64,000 nucleotides of DNA from NCBI RefSeq assembly GCF_947179515.1, contig NC_067473.1, forward strand, positions 124,483,909 to 124,547,908. The letters run 5' to 3'. A model generated the notes under the pieces. It was not told the DNA's origin. It worked only from the letters and a program-made list of their open reading frames with translations, and did not search any database. The position numbers were made by a program, and so were the translations under genes. The DNA comes from Apodemus sylvaticus. Taxonomy: Eukaryota > Chordata > Mammalia > Rodentia > Muridae. This document shows, piece after piece, positions 20,215 to 31,463 of the stretch; within the stretch, counting starts at the first letter, position 1, and every line of letters starts with the position of its first letter.

Positions 20215-23200
20215 GAAGCTACTACCAAGGAATAGGCTATTCCTGCAAGAGACCTGACCACGCTGTCTTAAGGGGGAATGTGGAAGTCTTCGGCACTTTG
20301 GAGTAGAAAAGCACTTGAACATTGTAAGCAGAACTCAGTGGGCCACTCTAGTAGGAACTAGGGAGACAGTGATGGGAGCAACAGGGACTGCAGAGACCCA
20401 GATCAGATGGTAGCAGTACATCCTAAGAACTAACGTGAAAGGCTGAACTGGAAGTTATCAACTAATTCCTCTGGTGGAAGAGATTTTAAGACAATCTAAA
20501 ATAGACTTGGTCACATGGTTATTAGTAATCAGTTTATGCAGGTCTACAAACAAAATGAGGACGTGAGGTAGAAAAACTACAAAATGTACAGTATGGAGAA
20601 AAAGAGAGAGAGACCATCAGGAAACTTAATGTTGTAATATTGTAGCCAAGGCTTATGTTGAAAGAGATAATAAAGAGATTAAAGAGAGACCTGGTATGTA
20701 TTAGGATAAGAGTCCCTTCAAGTCAAGACCCCACCCAGCTGAACTTCCAGCTTGTGAAAGGAAAAGGCCTAGGAAGTGTCTTCTAGAAAGGAACAACAAA
20801 CAAAAGTTGTAGCGAGTGTTTTGGTTTCTTTACAAACCCAGTTATGTTGTATGAATATGTTTGGGCCTTAATCCCAGGTATGAGATATGGGACTGCTTCA
20901 GTTTGCCCACAGCCAATAACTATGATGATCTCATGCTCAGGTAAGGTGCTGGGGGTTGGGGGAGTGATATTTTCAGCTGCAGATAGTTTAACTCTAGGGA
21001 CTCTGGAGAGGGTATAAATACAAGAGCCCAGGAGGGCCTGGGCTGCTTCTGGTTGCTGCTGTTGTTGTGGTTTGACAAGAAGAAGTTGGAGATATCATGA
21101 CCACTGGGCCATTTGGACTGGCCTGAAGAAATTCTCTGCCCCTGATGAGCAGGAAGTAGCCTCTAGGGGGCTATGCCCTCTTCCTTTCTAACCTTCTTTC
21201 TCTCCTACCACTAGTATTGGGGGTTGAATAGGTGAGAGATATAAGAACCTAATAAAAGAATGATTCATGAGGGTTAAGGTCCATCCCAAGTTGGTAGCTA
21301 AACTTGCCAGTACCATCACTTGATTTTGGCTTTAAAGTCTTGAAGGGCACAAGAATAAAGAGGTTGTGGAATCCTTGTCTGTGGTTACAGAGAGCCACTG
21401 AGACCAGGCATGTGACAGGGGAGTTCCTGTATGGAGGTGTATGGAGGAACCTGTGGAAGTGAGGCCTAAATTGAACTGGTAACCTCAAAATATTGAAGAT
21501 TTCAGAGCCACGGGGTGCCTGCCAAAAGAGAGTTGCATACAGAGGGTGGAACCAGTCCTAGAGAGAGAGGCAGGGAGCAAAGTTAGAGGAGTGGTGGAGC
21601 CATCTAAACCCTTTGACAACAGCATGGAACTACAGGATTTGGAGTTTTCCTCTAGTGGATTTCAGTCTTGCTTTGGTCCAGTATTTCCTCTCTGTGCCCC
21701 GATTCCTCCATTTTGGAATATTAATGTATATTTTGTGCCTATGGATGTTGAAAGAATGTAGTTTATTTTTTGTTCTGTTTTGTTTTGTTTTGTTACAGAG
21801 GGTTACAATTAAGAGACTGCCTTGGGTCTGAGATAAAAACTTTGGATTTTGAGTTATTTGTATATATTGGATATTAGCCCTCTGTCAGATGTAGGGTTGA
21901 CAAAGATCTTTTCCCATTTGTTGGTTGCCGTTTTGTCTTATTGACAGTGTCCTTCGCCTTACAAAAACTTTGTAATTTTATGAGGTTGCATTTGTCAATT
22001 CTTGATCTTAGAGCATAAGCTATTAATGTTCTGTTCAGAAAATTTTCCACTGTGCCCATATGTGAGGCTCTTCCCCACTTTGTCTTCTTAGTTTCAGTGT
22101 ATCTGGTTTTATGTGGAGATTCTTGATCCACTTGGACTTGAGCTTTGTACAAGGAGATAAGAATGGATAGATTTGCATTCTTCTGCATGTTAACCACCAG
22201 TTGAACCAGCACCATGTCTCTCAACAACCCTGAGATTCCACCTCACACCAGTCAGAATGGCTAAGATCAAAAACCCAGGTGACAGCAGGTACTGGCAAGG
22301 ATGTGGAGAAAGAGAAACACTCTTCCATTGCTGGTGGGATTACAAGCTGGTACAACCACTCTGGAAATCAGTTTGGTGGTTCCTCAAAAAATTGGACATA
22401 GCATTACAGGAGGACCCAGCTATACCACTCCTGATCATATACCCAGAAGATGCTCCAACATGTAATAAGGACACATGTTCCACTATGTTCATAGCAGCCT
22501 TATTTATAATAGCCAGAAACTGGAAAGAACCCAGATGTCCCTCCCTTAACAGAGGAATGGATACCGAAAATGTGGTATATTTACTACTCAGCTATTAAAA
22601 ACAATAAATTCATGAAATTCTTAGGCAAATGGATGGAATTAGAAACTATTATCCTGAGTGAAGTAACCCAATCACAAAAAAACACACATATAGTATGCAC
22701 TCACTGATAAATGTATATTAGCCTAAAACCTTGGAATATCCAAGATACAATTCACAGACCAAATGAAGCTCAAGAAGAAGGGAGACCAAAGCATGGATAC
22801 TTTGGTCCTTCTTAGAAGGGGGATCAAAATACCCATGGGAGGAGATACAGAGACAAAATATGTGGCAAACACTGAAGGAAAGGCCGTCCAGAGACTTCCC
22901 CACCTGGGGATCCACCCCATATACTGTCACCAATGTGGATGCCCACAAGCGCTTGCTGACAGAACCTGACATAGCTGTCTCCTGAGAGGCTCTGCCCGTA
23001 CCTGACAAATACAGAGGTAGGTGCTCTCAGCCAACCATTGGACTGAGCACTAGGTCCCCAATGGAGAAGCTAGAGAAAGGACCCAAGGAGCTGAAAGGGC
23101 TTTCAGCCCCATAGGAGGAGCAACAATATGAACCAACCAGTACCCCCAGAGCTCCCAGAGACTAAACTACCAACCAAAGACTACACATGGAGGGACCCAT

Positions 23201-23527
23201 GGCTCCAGCTGCATATATAGCAGAGAATGGCCTTATTAGACATCAATGGCCCTGAGAAGGCTCAATGCCCCAGTATAGGGGAATACCAGGACAGGGAAGC
23301 AGGAGTGGGTGGGTTGGTGAGCATAGGGAGAGGAGGATGGGATAGGGTGTTTCAGAGGGGAAATCAGGAAAGGGGATAATATTTGAAATGTAAATAAAGA
23401 AAATATCTAATTAAAAACCTTTGGATTTTGAAACTGAAAGACTGCTGCAAGGACTTTTGAAGTTAGATTAAATGCATTTTGCATTATGATATGGCCATGA
23501 TCCTATGAGGGGAACCAGGGAGGAGAA
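20215..23527 (+). mobile_element. ORR1 internal region, interrupted by an L1
   Basis: Sequence between the two ORR1 LTRs. Without the L1 at 21853-23418 about 1.7 kb remains, the size expected for a non-autonomous MaLR interior. I see no gag, pro or pol frame, as usual for MaLRs. The part 20830-21265 has a GGGTATAAATACAAGAGCC TATA-like motif and AATAAAAGA near its end and may itself be another inserted LTR; I cannot name it. Confidence 0.55.
21853..23418 (+). mobile_element. L1 3' end with 5' inversion and 13-bp TSD
   Basis: The inverted part, 21853 to about 22215, is the reverse complement of ORF2 sequence equivalent to 29203-29585 of the large L1 in this window. From about 22222 the sequence is plus strand and starts at the equivalent of about 29722, running through the ORF2 end and an Lx-like 3' UTR to an A-rich end. 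About 135 bases are missing at the junction. The target duplication CTTTGGATTTTGA lies at 21840-21852 and 23419-23431. This is a textbook twin-priming product, with no intact frame. Confidence 0.92.
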
Positions 23528-23987
<460 letters not shown>

Positions 23988-24254
23988 GACGTATTATGTT
24001 ATATAAGAGATTGTCCATGTTTAGATAATATATAGTCTTAACATTGATAGATAATTGTACACTATGTTTATAACTTATTATCAAATGGGGGAAATGTTCA
24101 TTGAACTGTTTTCTCAACTTTTCTGAAAAGTAGAAATTTAAGCAATGTTAAGTTACCCTCACCAGGACCTACAATGCCTACAGTTCCACAGTTCACGCAC
24201 AGTACTTGGGTTTCCCACCAGGACTGAGAAGGATCTTCTCTATCTAAGCTTCTA

Positions 24255-24380
24255 CCTTTCTTTCTTCCTTTCTTTCTTCCTTTCTTTCTTTCTTTCTTTC
24301 TTTCTTTTTTCATTCATTCATTCATTCTTCCTTCCTTTCTTCCTTCTTTCCTCCTCCTCCTCCTTCTTTTTTCCTTCCTT
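24255..24380. repeat. (TTTC)n, (CATT)n, (TTCC)n compound tract
   Basis: Pyrimidine-rich tetranucleotide repeat with a (CATT)4-5 segment at about 24311-24328, ending in CTC units. Confidence 0.95.
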
Positions 24381-24500
24381 TTGTTTTGAGACAAGAACCA
24401 TCTATACAGCCCTTGCTGACCTTAAACTTGTATGTAGCAAGGCTCCTGTTTCTCTACCTCAGGAGTTCTGAGAGTGAGGTGTGCACCACCTTGCCCAGTA
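24381..24500 (-). mobile_element. B1 SINE, diverged
   Basis: Minus orientation. The plus strand shows TTTTGTTTTGAGACAAGAACC, then CTCAGGAGTTCTGAGAGTG and GTGCACCACCTTGCCCAG. The adjoining pyrimidine tract is probably its expanded tail. Confidence 0.7.
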
Positions 24501-24767
24501 AGACTCATCTTTTTAAACTCTTTAAATAGGGTATCATGTTTTATAATCAATCCATAGTTCATCCATTAACTCAGAAAAGCTTACAGTGATCCACTCCATA
24601 AGTATATTCAGTCTGTGTTATGTCAGGCAATCAGGATATGTCAGCATACAAAATTATCTGTGCTCCAAGCCCTTCTGGGCTTCCTATTTACTGAAGAAGA
24701 CAAAGTAATCTGAATTCATAGGTACACCCATAAAACTCTGATTGTGACAAATAGAAATTGTTGCAGC
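24501..24767. other. unique DNA ending in the L1 target site
   Basis: No gene. The last 15 bases (24753-24767, AGAAATTGTTGCAGC) are the left target duplication of the large L1. Confidence 0.6.
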
Positions 24768-25142
24768 AAGACTGGGAGCACACAGCTTGCTCCTGCTGCA
24801 CAGAGCTTAGGTTCCAGTCCTGAGGCCTCTGGCAGGAGCCCTCAGATCACCGCTTCGGGATCCAAAACAGCCTGGGCTGCAACGCCACATCTCCAGGTCC
24901 TGCAAGAGGCAAGAGGGGCATCAGGAAGGCCGGCTGGGAGGAGTCAGTGTGCTCTGGTGAGTCCAGCATCCCCCAGCGGGAGCCTTCAGGTGGCTGCTTA
25001 GGGATCTGAACAGCCTGGGCCACAGCACCCTGTCTCCAGGCAGTGCAGGAGGTCAGCTGTGCACCAGAGGCCACCTGGGAAGAGGCAGCTTGCACTGGGG
25101 AGTCCAGCATTGACAAGACCAACTAACACCAGTAAGAACTAG
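24768..25142 (+). promoter_or_regulatory. L1 5' UTR / internal promoter region
   Basis: GC-richer than its surroundings, as expected of a rodent L1 promoter. Two diverged copies of a block of about 145 bp are visible, around 24828-24970 and 24971-25112. Each has GGAGCC, an ACAGCCTGGGC motif, a CTCCAGG(T/C) motif and GAGTCCAGCAT at its end. This resembles the monomer arrangement of murine L1 promoters but with only two degenerate units. No known YY1 or initiator site is claimed. Confidence 0.7.
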
Positions 25143-26349
25143 ATAGCAAAAGGCAAATGCAGGAACATCACTAACAGAAATCAAGGCAATATGGCAGCAT
25201 CTGAACCCAATTCTCCTTTAACAGCATGTCCTGAATGCCCCATCACACCGGTAAAACAAGATTTGGATTTAAAATCACTGGTCATGATGCTGGTACAGGA
25301 ACATATAAAGGACATACTTAAAGAAATTCAGGAGAAAATGGATCAAAAGTTAGAAGCCCTTACAAGGGAAACACAAAAAATCATTGAAAGAAATTCGGGA
25401 GAATACAAAAGCCAATAAGGAGGAAACAAAAAAATCACTTAAAGACATACAGGAGAACTTTCGTCAACAGGCTGAGGTCATGAAAGAGGAAACACAAAAA
25501 TCTCTTAAAGAATTACAGGAAAACAAAAACTAGCAAGTGAAGGAGCTAAATAAAACCATCCAGGATCTAAAATCAGAAGTAGAAACAACTAAGAAAACTC
25601 GAAGGGAGACAACTTTGGAGATAGAAAACCTTGGGAAGAAATCAGGGGACATAGATGCAAATATCAACAACAGAATACAAGAGATAGAAGAAAGAATCTC
25701 AGATGCTGAAGATACCATAGAAACCATGGACTCAACAGTTAAAGAAAATGCAAAATGCAAAAAGCTTGTAACCCAAAATATCCAGGAAATCCAGGACACA
25801 ATGAGAAGACCAAACCAAAGGATTATAGGCATAGATGAGAGTGAAGATTTACAACTTAAAGGGCCAGCAAATATCTTCAATAAAATTATGGAAGAAAGCT
25901 TCCCTAATCTAAAGAGAGAGATGCCCATGAATATACAAGAAGCCTACAGAACTCCAAACAGACTGGACCAGAACAGAAATACCTCCCATCACATAATAAT
26001 CAAAACACCAAATGTACTAAACAAAGAAAGAATATTAAAGGCAGTAAGAGAAAAAGGCCAAGTAACATATAAAGGAAGACCTATCATAATCACAGCAGAC
26101 TTTTCACCTGAGACTATGAAAGCTAGAAGATCCTGGGCAGATCTCATGCAAACTCTAAGAGAACACAAATGCCAGCCAAAACTACTATACCCAGCAAAAC
26201 TCTCAATCACCATAGATGGAGAAACTATGATATTCCATGACAAAACCAAGTTTACCCAATATCTATCCACAAACCCAGCCCTACAAAGGATAATAGGAAG
26301 AAAACACCAATACAAGGAGGGAAACTTCACCCTGGAAAAAGCAAGATAG
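25143..26349 (+). pseudogene. L1 ORF1 (ORF1p), disrupted
   Basis: ORF1p is the trimeric RNA-binding chaperone of the L1 RNP. The visible order is an N-terminal SEPNSP-type leader, a long coiled coil of repeated KEIQE/KELQE heptads up to about 25800, an RRM region with RIIGIDESED, and a C-terminal domain with YPAKLSITIDGE and LSTNPALQRII. Lesions: the usual start position reads ATA (25143-25145), with the first in-frame ATG at 25191. An extra A in the A6 run at 25375-25380 shifts the frame by +1. A TAG stops the restored frame at 25531-25533. Open pieces are 25191-25418 and about 25534-26349. The natural stop is 26347-26349. The RNA-binding half is intact as a frame but has no start codon of its own. 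Confidence 0.92.
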
Positions 26350-26411
26350 TAACCTTCTCTCATCAAACCCAAAAGAAGTTAACCAATCAAATTTAAAAAA
26401 TAACATCAAAA

Positions 26412-29400
26412 ATGACAGGAAGTAACAATCACTATTCCTTAATATCTCTTAACATCAATGGACTCAATACCCCAATAAAAAGACATAGACTAACCGACTG
26501 GATAAGTAAACAGGACCCTACATATTGCTGCATACAGGAAACACACTTCAGGGTCAAAGACAAACACTAACTTAGAGTAAAAGGCTGGAAGACAATTTTA
26601 CAAGCAAATGGTCTCAGGAAACAAGCTGGAGTAGCCATTCTAATATCAGATAAAATTGACTTTCAACCCAAAGTCATCAAAAGAGACTCTGAGGGACACT
26701 TCTTGCTGGTCAAAGGTAAAATACAACAAGAAGAACTCTCAATCCTGAATATCTATGCTCCAAATGCAAGGGCACCCTCATTCATAAAAGAAACTTTATT
26801 AAAGCTCAAAGCACACATTGCACCTAACACAATAATTGTGGATGACTTCAACACTGCACTTTCCTCAATGGACCGATCAGGAAAACAGAAACTGAACAGG
26901 GTCACAATGAAACTAATTGAAGCTTTGGACCAATTAGATTTAACAGATATATATAGAACATTCTATCCTAAAGCAAAAGAATATACCTTTTTCTCAGCAC
27001 CTCATGGTACCTTCTCCAAAATCAGCCATATAATTGGTCACAAGACAGACCTCAACAAATATAAGAAGATCGAACTAATCCCATGTCTCCTATCAGATCA
27101 CTATGGACTAAAAGTGGTCTTCAATAACAACAAAAACAACAGAAAACCCAAATACATGTGGAAACTGAACAATATTCTACTCAATGATACCTTGGTCAAG
27201 GAAGAAATAAAGAAAGAAATTAAAGACTTTTTAGAACTTAATGAAAATGAAGACACCACATACCCAAATCTATGGGACACAATGAAAGCAGTGCTAAGAG
27301 GAAAACTCATAGCCCTGAGTGCCTCCAAAAAGAAAATGGAGAGAGCATACATTAACAGCTTAATGACACACCTGAAAGCCCTGGAACAAAAAGAAGCTAT
27401 TTCACCCAGGAGGAGTAGAAGACAGGAAATCATCAAACTCAGGGCCGAAATCAATCAAGTAGAAACAAAGAGAACCATACAAAGAATCAACAAAACCAGG
27501 AGCTGGTTCTTTGAGAAAATCAACAAGATAGATAAATCCTTAGCCAGACTAACCAAAGGACACAGAGACAGTATCCAGATTAACAAACTTAGAAATGAAA
27601 AGGGAGAGATAACAGAAACTGAGGAAATTCAAAAAATCATTAGATCCTACTACAAAAACCTATACTCAACACAACTGGAGAATCTGGAGGAAATGGACAG
27701 TTTCCTAGACAGATATCTGACACCAAAACTAAATCAGGATCAAATAAATCAACTAAACAGTCCCATAACACCTGAAGAAATAAAAAGGGTCATAGAAAGT
27801 CTCCCAACCAAAAAAAGCACGGGACCAGATGGCTTCAGTGCAGAATTCTATCAGACCTTCATAGAAGACCTAACACCAATACTCTTCAGACTATTCCACA
27901 AAATAGAAACAGAAGGAACTCTACCAAACTCGTTCTATGAAGCCACAAGTACGCTGATACCAAAACCACACAAAGATCCAACAAAGAAAGAGAACTGCAG
28001 GCCAATTTCTCTTATGAATATTGATGCAAAAATACTTAATAAAATTCTTACCAACCAAATCCAAGAATACATCAAACGATCATCCACCATGATCAAGTAG
28101 GCTTCATCCCAGGGATGCAGGGATGGTTCAATATAAGGAAATCCATCAATGCTATCCACTACATAACAAACTCAAAGAAAAAAACCATATGATCATCTCA
28201 TTAGATGCACAAAAAGCATTTGACAAAATTCAGCATCCTTTCATGCTAAAAGTATTGGAAAGAACAGGAATTCAAGGCCCATACCTAAACATCGTTAAAG
28301 CAATATACAGCAAACGGGTAGCTAACATCAAACTAAAAGGAGAGAAACTTGAAGCAGTCCCACTAAAATCTGGGACTAGACAAGGCTGTCCTCTCTCTCC
28401 ATATTTTTTCAATATAGTACTTGAAGTTCTAGCTAGAGCAATTAGACAACATAAGGAGGTCAAGGGGATACAAATTGGAAAGGAAAAAGCCAAATTATCA
28501 CTATTTGCAGATGACATGATAGTCTACTTAAGTGACCCGAAAACCTCCACCAGAGAACTCCTACAGCTGATAAACAACTTCAGCAAAGTGGCTGGTTATA
28601 AAATAAACTCAAGCAAATCAGTTGCCTTCCTATACTCAAGGGATAAGCAGGCTGAGAAAGAAGTTAGGGAAATGACACCCTTTACAATAGCCACAAACAA
28701 TATAAAGTATCTTGGTGTGACTCTAACCAAACAAGTGAAAGATCTATATGACAAGAACTTCAGGTCACTGAAGAAGGAAATTGAAGAAGACCTCAGAAAA
28801 TGGAAAAATCTTCCATGCTCATGGATTGGCAGGATTAATATAGTTAAAATGGCCATCTTGCCAAAAGCGATCTACAGATACAAGGCAATCCCCATCAAAA
28901 TCCCAACTCGGTTCTTTACAGAGTTAGAAAAAGCAATTTTCAAATTCATCTGGAATAACAAAAAACCTAGGATAGCTAAAACTATTCTTAACAACAAAAG
29001 AAATTCTGGGGGAATCAGTATCCATGACTTCAAGCAATACTACAGAGCAATAGTGTTAAAACCTGCATGGTATTGGCACAGTGACAGACAAGTGGACCAA
29101 TGGAATAGAATTGAAGATCCAGAAATGAACTCTCACACCTATGGTCACTTGATCTTCGACAAAGGAGCCAAAAACATCCAGTGGAAAAAAGATAGCCTTT
29201 TCAACAAATGGTGCTGGTTCAATTGGAGGTCAGCATGCAGAAGAATGTGAATTGATCCATTCTTATTTCCATGTACTAAACTTCACTTCAAGTGGATCAA
29301 AGACCTCCATGTAAAACCAGACACACTGAAACTAATAGAAAAGAAACTGGGGAAGACCCTAAAGGACATGGGCACGGGGGAAAAGTTCCTGAACAGACCA

Positions 29401-30231
29401 CCAATAGCTTATGCTCTAAGATCAAGAATTGACAAATGGGACCTCATAAAATTACAAAGTTTCTGTAAGGCAAAGGACACTGTTAAAAGGACAAAACGGC
29501 AACTATCAAATCGGGAAAGGATATTCACCAACCCTACATCTGATAGAGGGCTAATATCCAATATATACAAAGAACTCAAGAAGTTAGACCCCAGGGAACT
29601 GAATAACCCTATTAAAAAATGGGGTACAGATCTAAACAAAGAATTTTCACCTGAAGAAATTCGGATGGCTGAGAGGCACCTTAAGAAGTGCTCAACATCA
29701 TTAGTCATTAGGGAAATGCAAATCAAAACAACCCTGAGATTTCACCTTACACCAGTCAGAATGGCTAAGGTCAAAAACTCAGGAGACAGCAGGTGTTGGC
29801 AAGGATGTGGAGAAAGAGGAACACTCCTCCACTGCTGGTAGGGCTGTAAGGTAGTACAACCACTTTGGAAATCACTCTGGCAGTTCCTCAGAAAACTGGA
29901 CATGACACTTCCGGAGGACCCTGCTATACCTCTCCTGGGCATATACCCAAAGGATTCCCCAGCATGCAATAAAAACACATGCTCCATTATGTTCATAGCA
30001 GCCTTATTTATAATAGCCAGAAGCTGGAAAGAACCCAGATGTCCCTCAAAGGAGGAATGGATACAGAAAATGTGGTATATTTACACAATGGAATACTACT
30101 CAGCAATTAGAAACAATGAATTCTCAAAATTTTTAAGCAAATGGTTTGATCTGGAAAATTTCATCCGAAGTGAGATAACCCAGTCACAAAAGAATACACA
30201 TGGAATGCAATCTTTGATAAGTGGATATTAA
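26412..30231 (+). pseudogene. L1 ORF2 (endonuclease-reverse transcriptase), disrupted
   Basis: ORF2p nicks target DNA and reverse-transcribes L1 RNA. Order: APE-type endonuclease (SLNINGLN and IQETH near the start, LNIYAPNA, VDDFNT, SDHYGLK), Z region, RT with SLFADDMIVY (FADD at 28504-28515), and a C-terminal cysteine-rich motif (CWQGCGERGTLLHC). Lesions: TAA at 26568-26570 (codon 53); one base missing in the A run at 28074-28076; a second base missing near 28163-28166; TGA at 29248-29250; TAG at 29839-29841 inside the cysteine motif. Separately, the endonuclease SKIDH motif reads SKISH at 27018-27029, replacing the catalytic aspartate equivalent to human D205. The natural stop is 30229-30231. 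ATG 26412 was chosen as it opens the conserved leader. Confidence 0.95.
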
Positions 30232-30496
30232 TTAGCCCAGAAGCCCTGAATACCCAAGGCACAAATCGCATAACAAATAACTCCCATAAAGAAGTATGGA
30301 GAAGGTCCTGATCCTGGAAAGGATTGATCTAGCATTGGAGGGGAATATAAGGACAGAGAAAAAAAGGAGGGAGGTGATTGGAGAATGGATGGAGAGAAGA
30401 AGGTTTATGGGACATATGGGGAGGGGGATCCGGGAAAGGGGAAATCATTTGGAATGTAAACAAAGAATATAGAAAATAAAAATATTAAAAAAAAAA
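30232..30496 (+). other. L1 3' UTR and first poly(A)
   Basis: Starts TTAGCCCAGAAGCCCTGAAT and runs through a purine-rich section (30350-30445), ending GGGAAATCATTTGGAATG, AATAAA at 30475-30480 and an A10 run at 30487-30496. In wording it is closest to rat L1 3' UTRs as I remember them. Confidence 0.85.
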
Positions 30497-30546
30497 TTCT
30501 GGCAAACCAAATCCAAGAACACATCAAAACAATCATCCAAAAAAAA

Positions 30547-30611
<65 letters not shown>
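30497..30611 (+). other. extra L1-ORF2-derived segment plus (GAAA)n tail inside the TSD
   Basis: After the first A run comes TTCTGGCAAACCAAATCCAA and its continuation to 30538. This 42-base stretch aligns with ORF2 at 28045-28085 of the same element, with differences (GG for TA, AAAACA for AAACG). A second A run then starts at 30539 and turns into about 17 GAAA units. Because the right target duplication follows this tail, the segment was inserted together with the L1. It is either a short 3' transduction or an RT template switch. Confidence 0.88.
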
Positions 30612-30614
<3 letters not shown>

Positions 30615-30626
30615 AATTGTTGCAGC

Positions 30627-30790
30627 TACAATATATAATACAGGACCTGATCATAGCTATTGGATGTCAGCATTGAGGATTAAAGGGTGAATGGATGCTA
30701 CATTGACCTTTGAATAGCTCACAATGCAATAGAGGGAAACCACATAAGAAACAACTTCATAACTAGATGTTATGAATCTAATAAGAGTGA

Positions 30791-30828
<38 letters not shown>

Positions 30829-31463
30829 TCAAAGGAGAAACTGCTCCTTACTTAAAAGGTCAGCTCAGGCAATAAGTTCAGTGAGATCTAAACCTCAAAA
30901 ACTGAGGAATCAGGAAGTGTGCTTTCACCAAAAGAGGCATCTGAGCAGCAGCACTGGGGACACAGGAGGGGGGATGGGGGCGGGGGAACAAGGCTCTCTG
31001 GGAGACAGGAAAACATGATAATATGCCTGCCCAGTGGACTGACAGAAAGTATCAAGGCCAAGACTTCAAAACCAGCGTAAGTTTGGACTAGGCACACAAA
31101 TTTTGCCCTTTTCCCCAGGCAACATAGAGCCTCTGTAAGTTTGTAAACAATACAGTTCTTAGTTACTCATTGGTTTATACGGACGGTGTATACACTCATT
31201 GAGAGAAGCAAGATTCCAAATGCTGAAGAATGAATGAATGACCATGAATGGATGGATGAACAAATAAACAAACAAGCCCTTGTCCTGATGGATATGACTG
31301 TTGAAAGGAGTACTAAGAGGAGTACAAGGTATAATCTAGGATTGACTTCTGATCTGGCTATTCTAATTGAAATGACAGAACCTCACTTTCCTAATACTCA
31401 CTGTTCAGCCCCTAGCAGCTGAAATCCCCACACCCCCACACAAAGAGGTCTAGTGCAAGCCTT
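30627..31463. other. unique DNA with an orphan A31 run
   Basis: A 31-base A run at 30794-30824 has no recognisable retroelement upstream of it. No gene seen. Confidence 0.5.

Larger units (their letters stand above)
24768..30611 (+). mobile_element. near-full-length L1 (rat-like), dead, with 15-bp TSD
   Basis: A complete L1 layout: 5' UTR, ORF1, a 61-bp spacer, ORF2, 3' UTR with AATAAA, poly(A). Both frames carry several stops and frameshifts, so it cannot mobilise itself. AGAAATTGTTGCAGC occurs at 24753-24767 and, exactly repeated, at 30612-30626. The insertion therefore also includes the extra 42-bp ORF2 piece and the (GAAA)n tail that follow its own poly(A). The identical duplication argues against great age, whereas the many lesions suggest either some age or a defective source copy mobilised in trans. 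Confidence 0.96.

Noticed and set aside
22257..22598. 113-codon plus-strand frame
   Set aside because: Remnant of the L1 ORF2 C-terminus in a truncated, inverted copy.
26703..28100. 465-codon frame considered as a host gene
   Set aside because: It is the endonuclease/Z region of L1 ORF2, with the L1 5' UTR, ORF1 and TSD around it.
28123..29250. 375-codon frame considered as an intact reverse transcriptase gene
   Set aside because: It is the RT part of the same L1 ORF2, bounded by a frameshift upstream and a nonsense codon downstream.
24768..30611. Possibility that the L1 is retrotransposition-competent
   Set aside because: ORF1 and ORF2 each have several stops and frameshifts and the endonuclease motif is altered.
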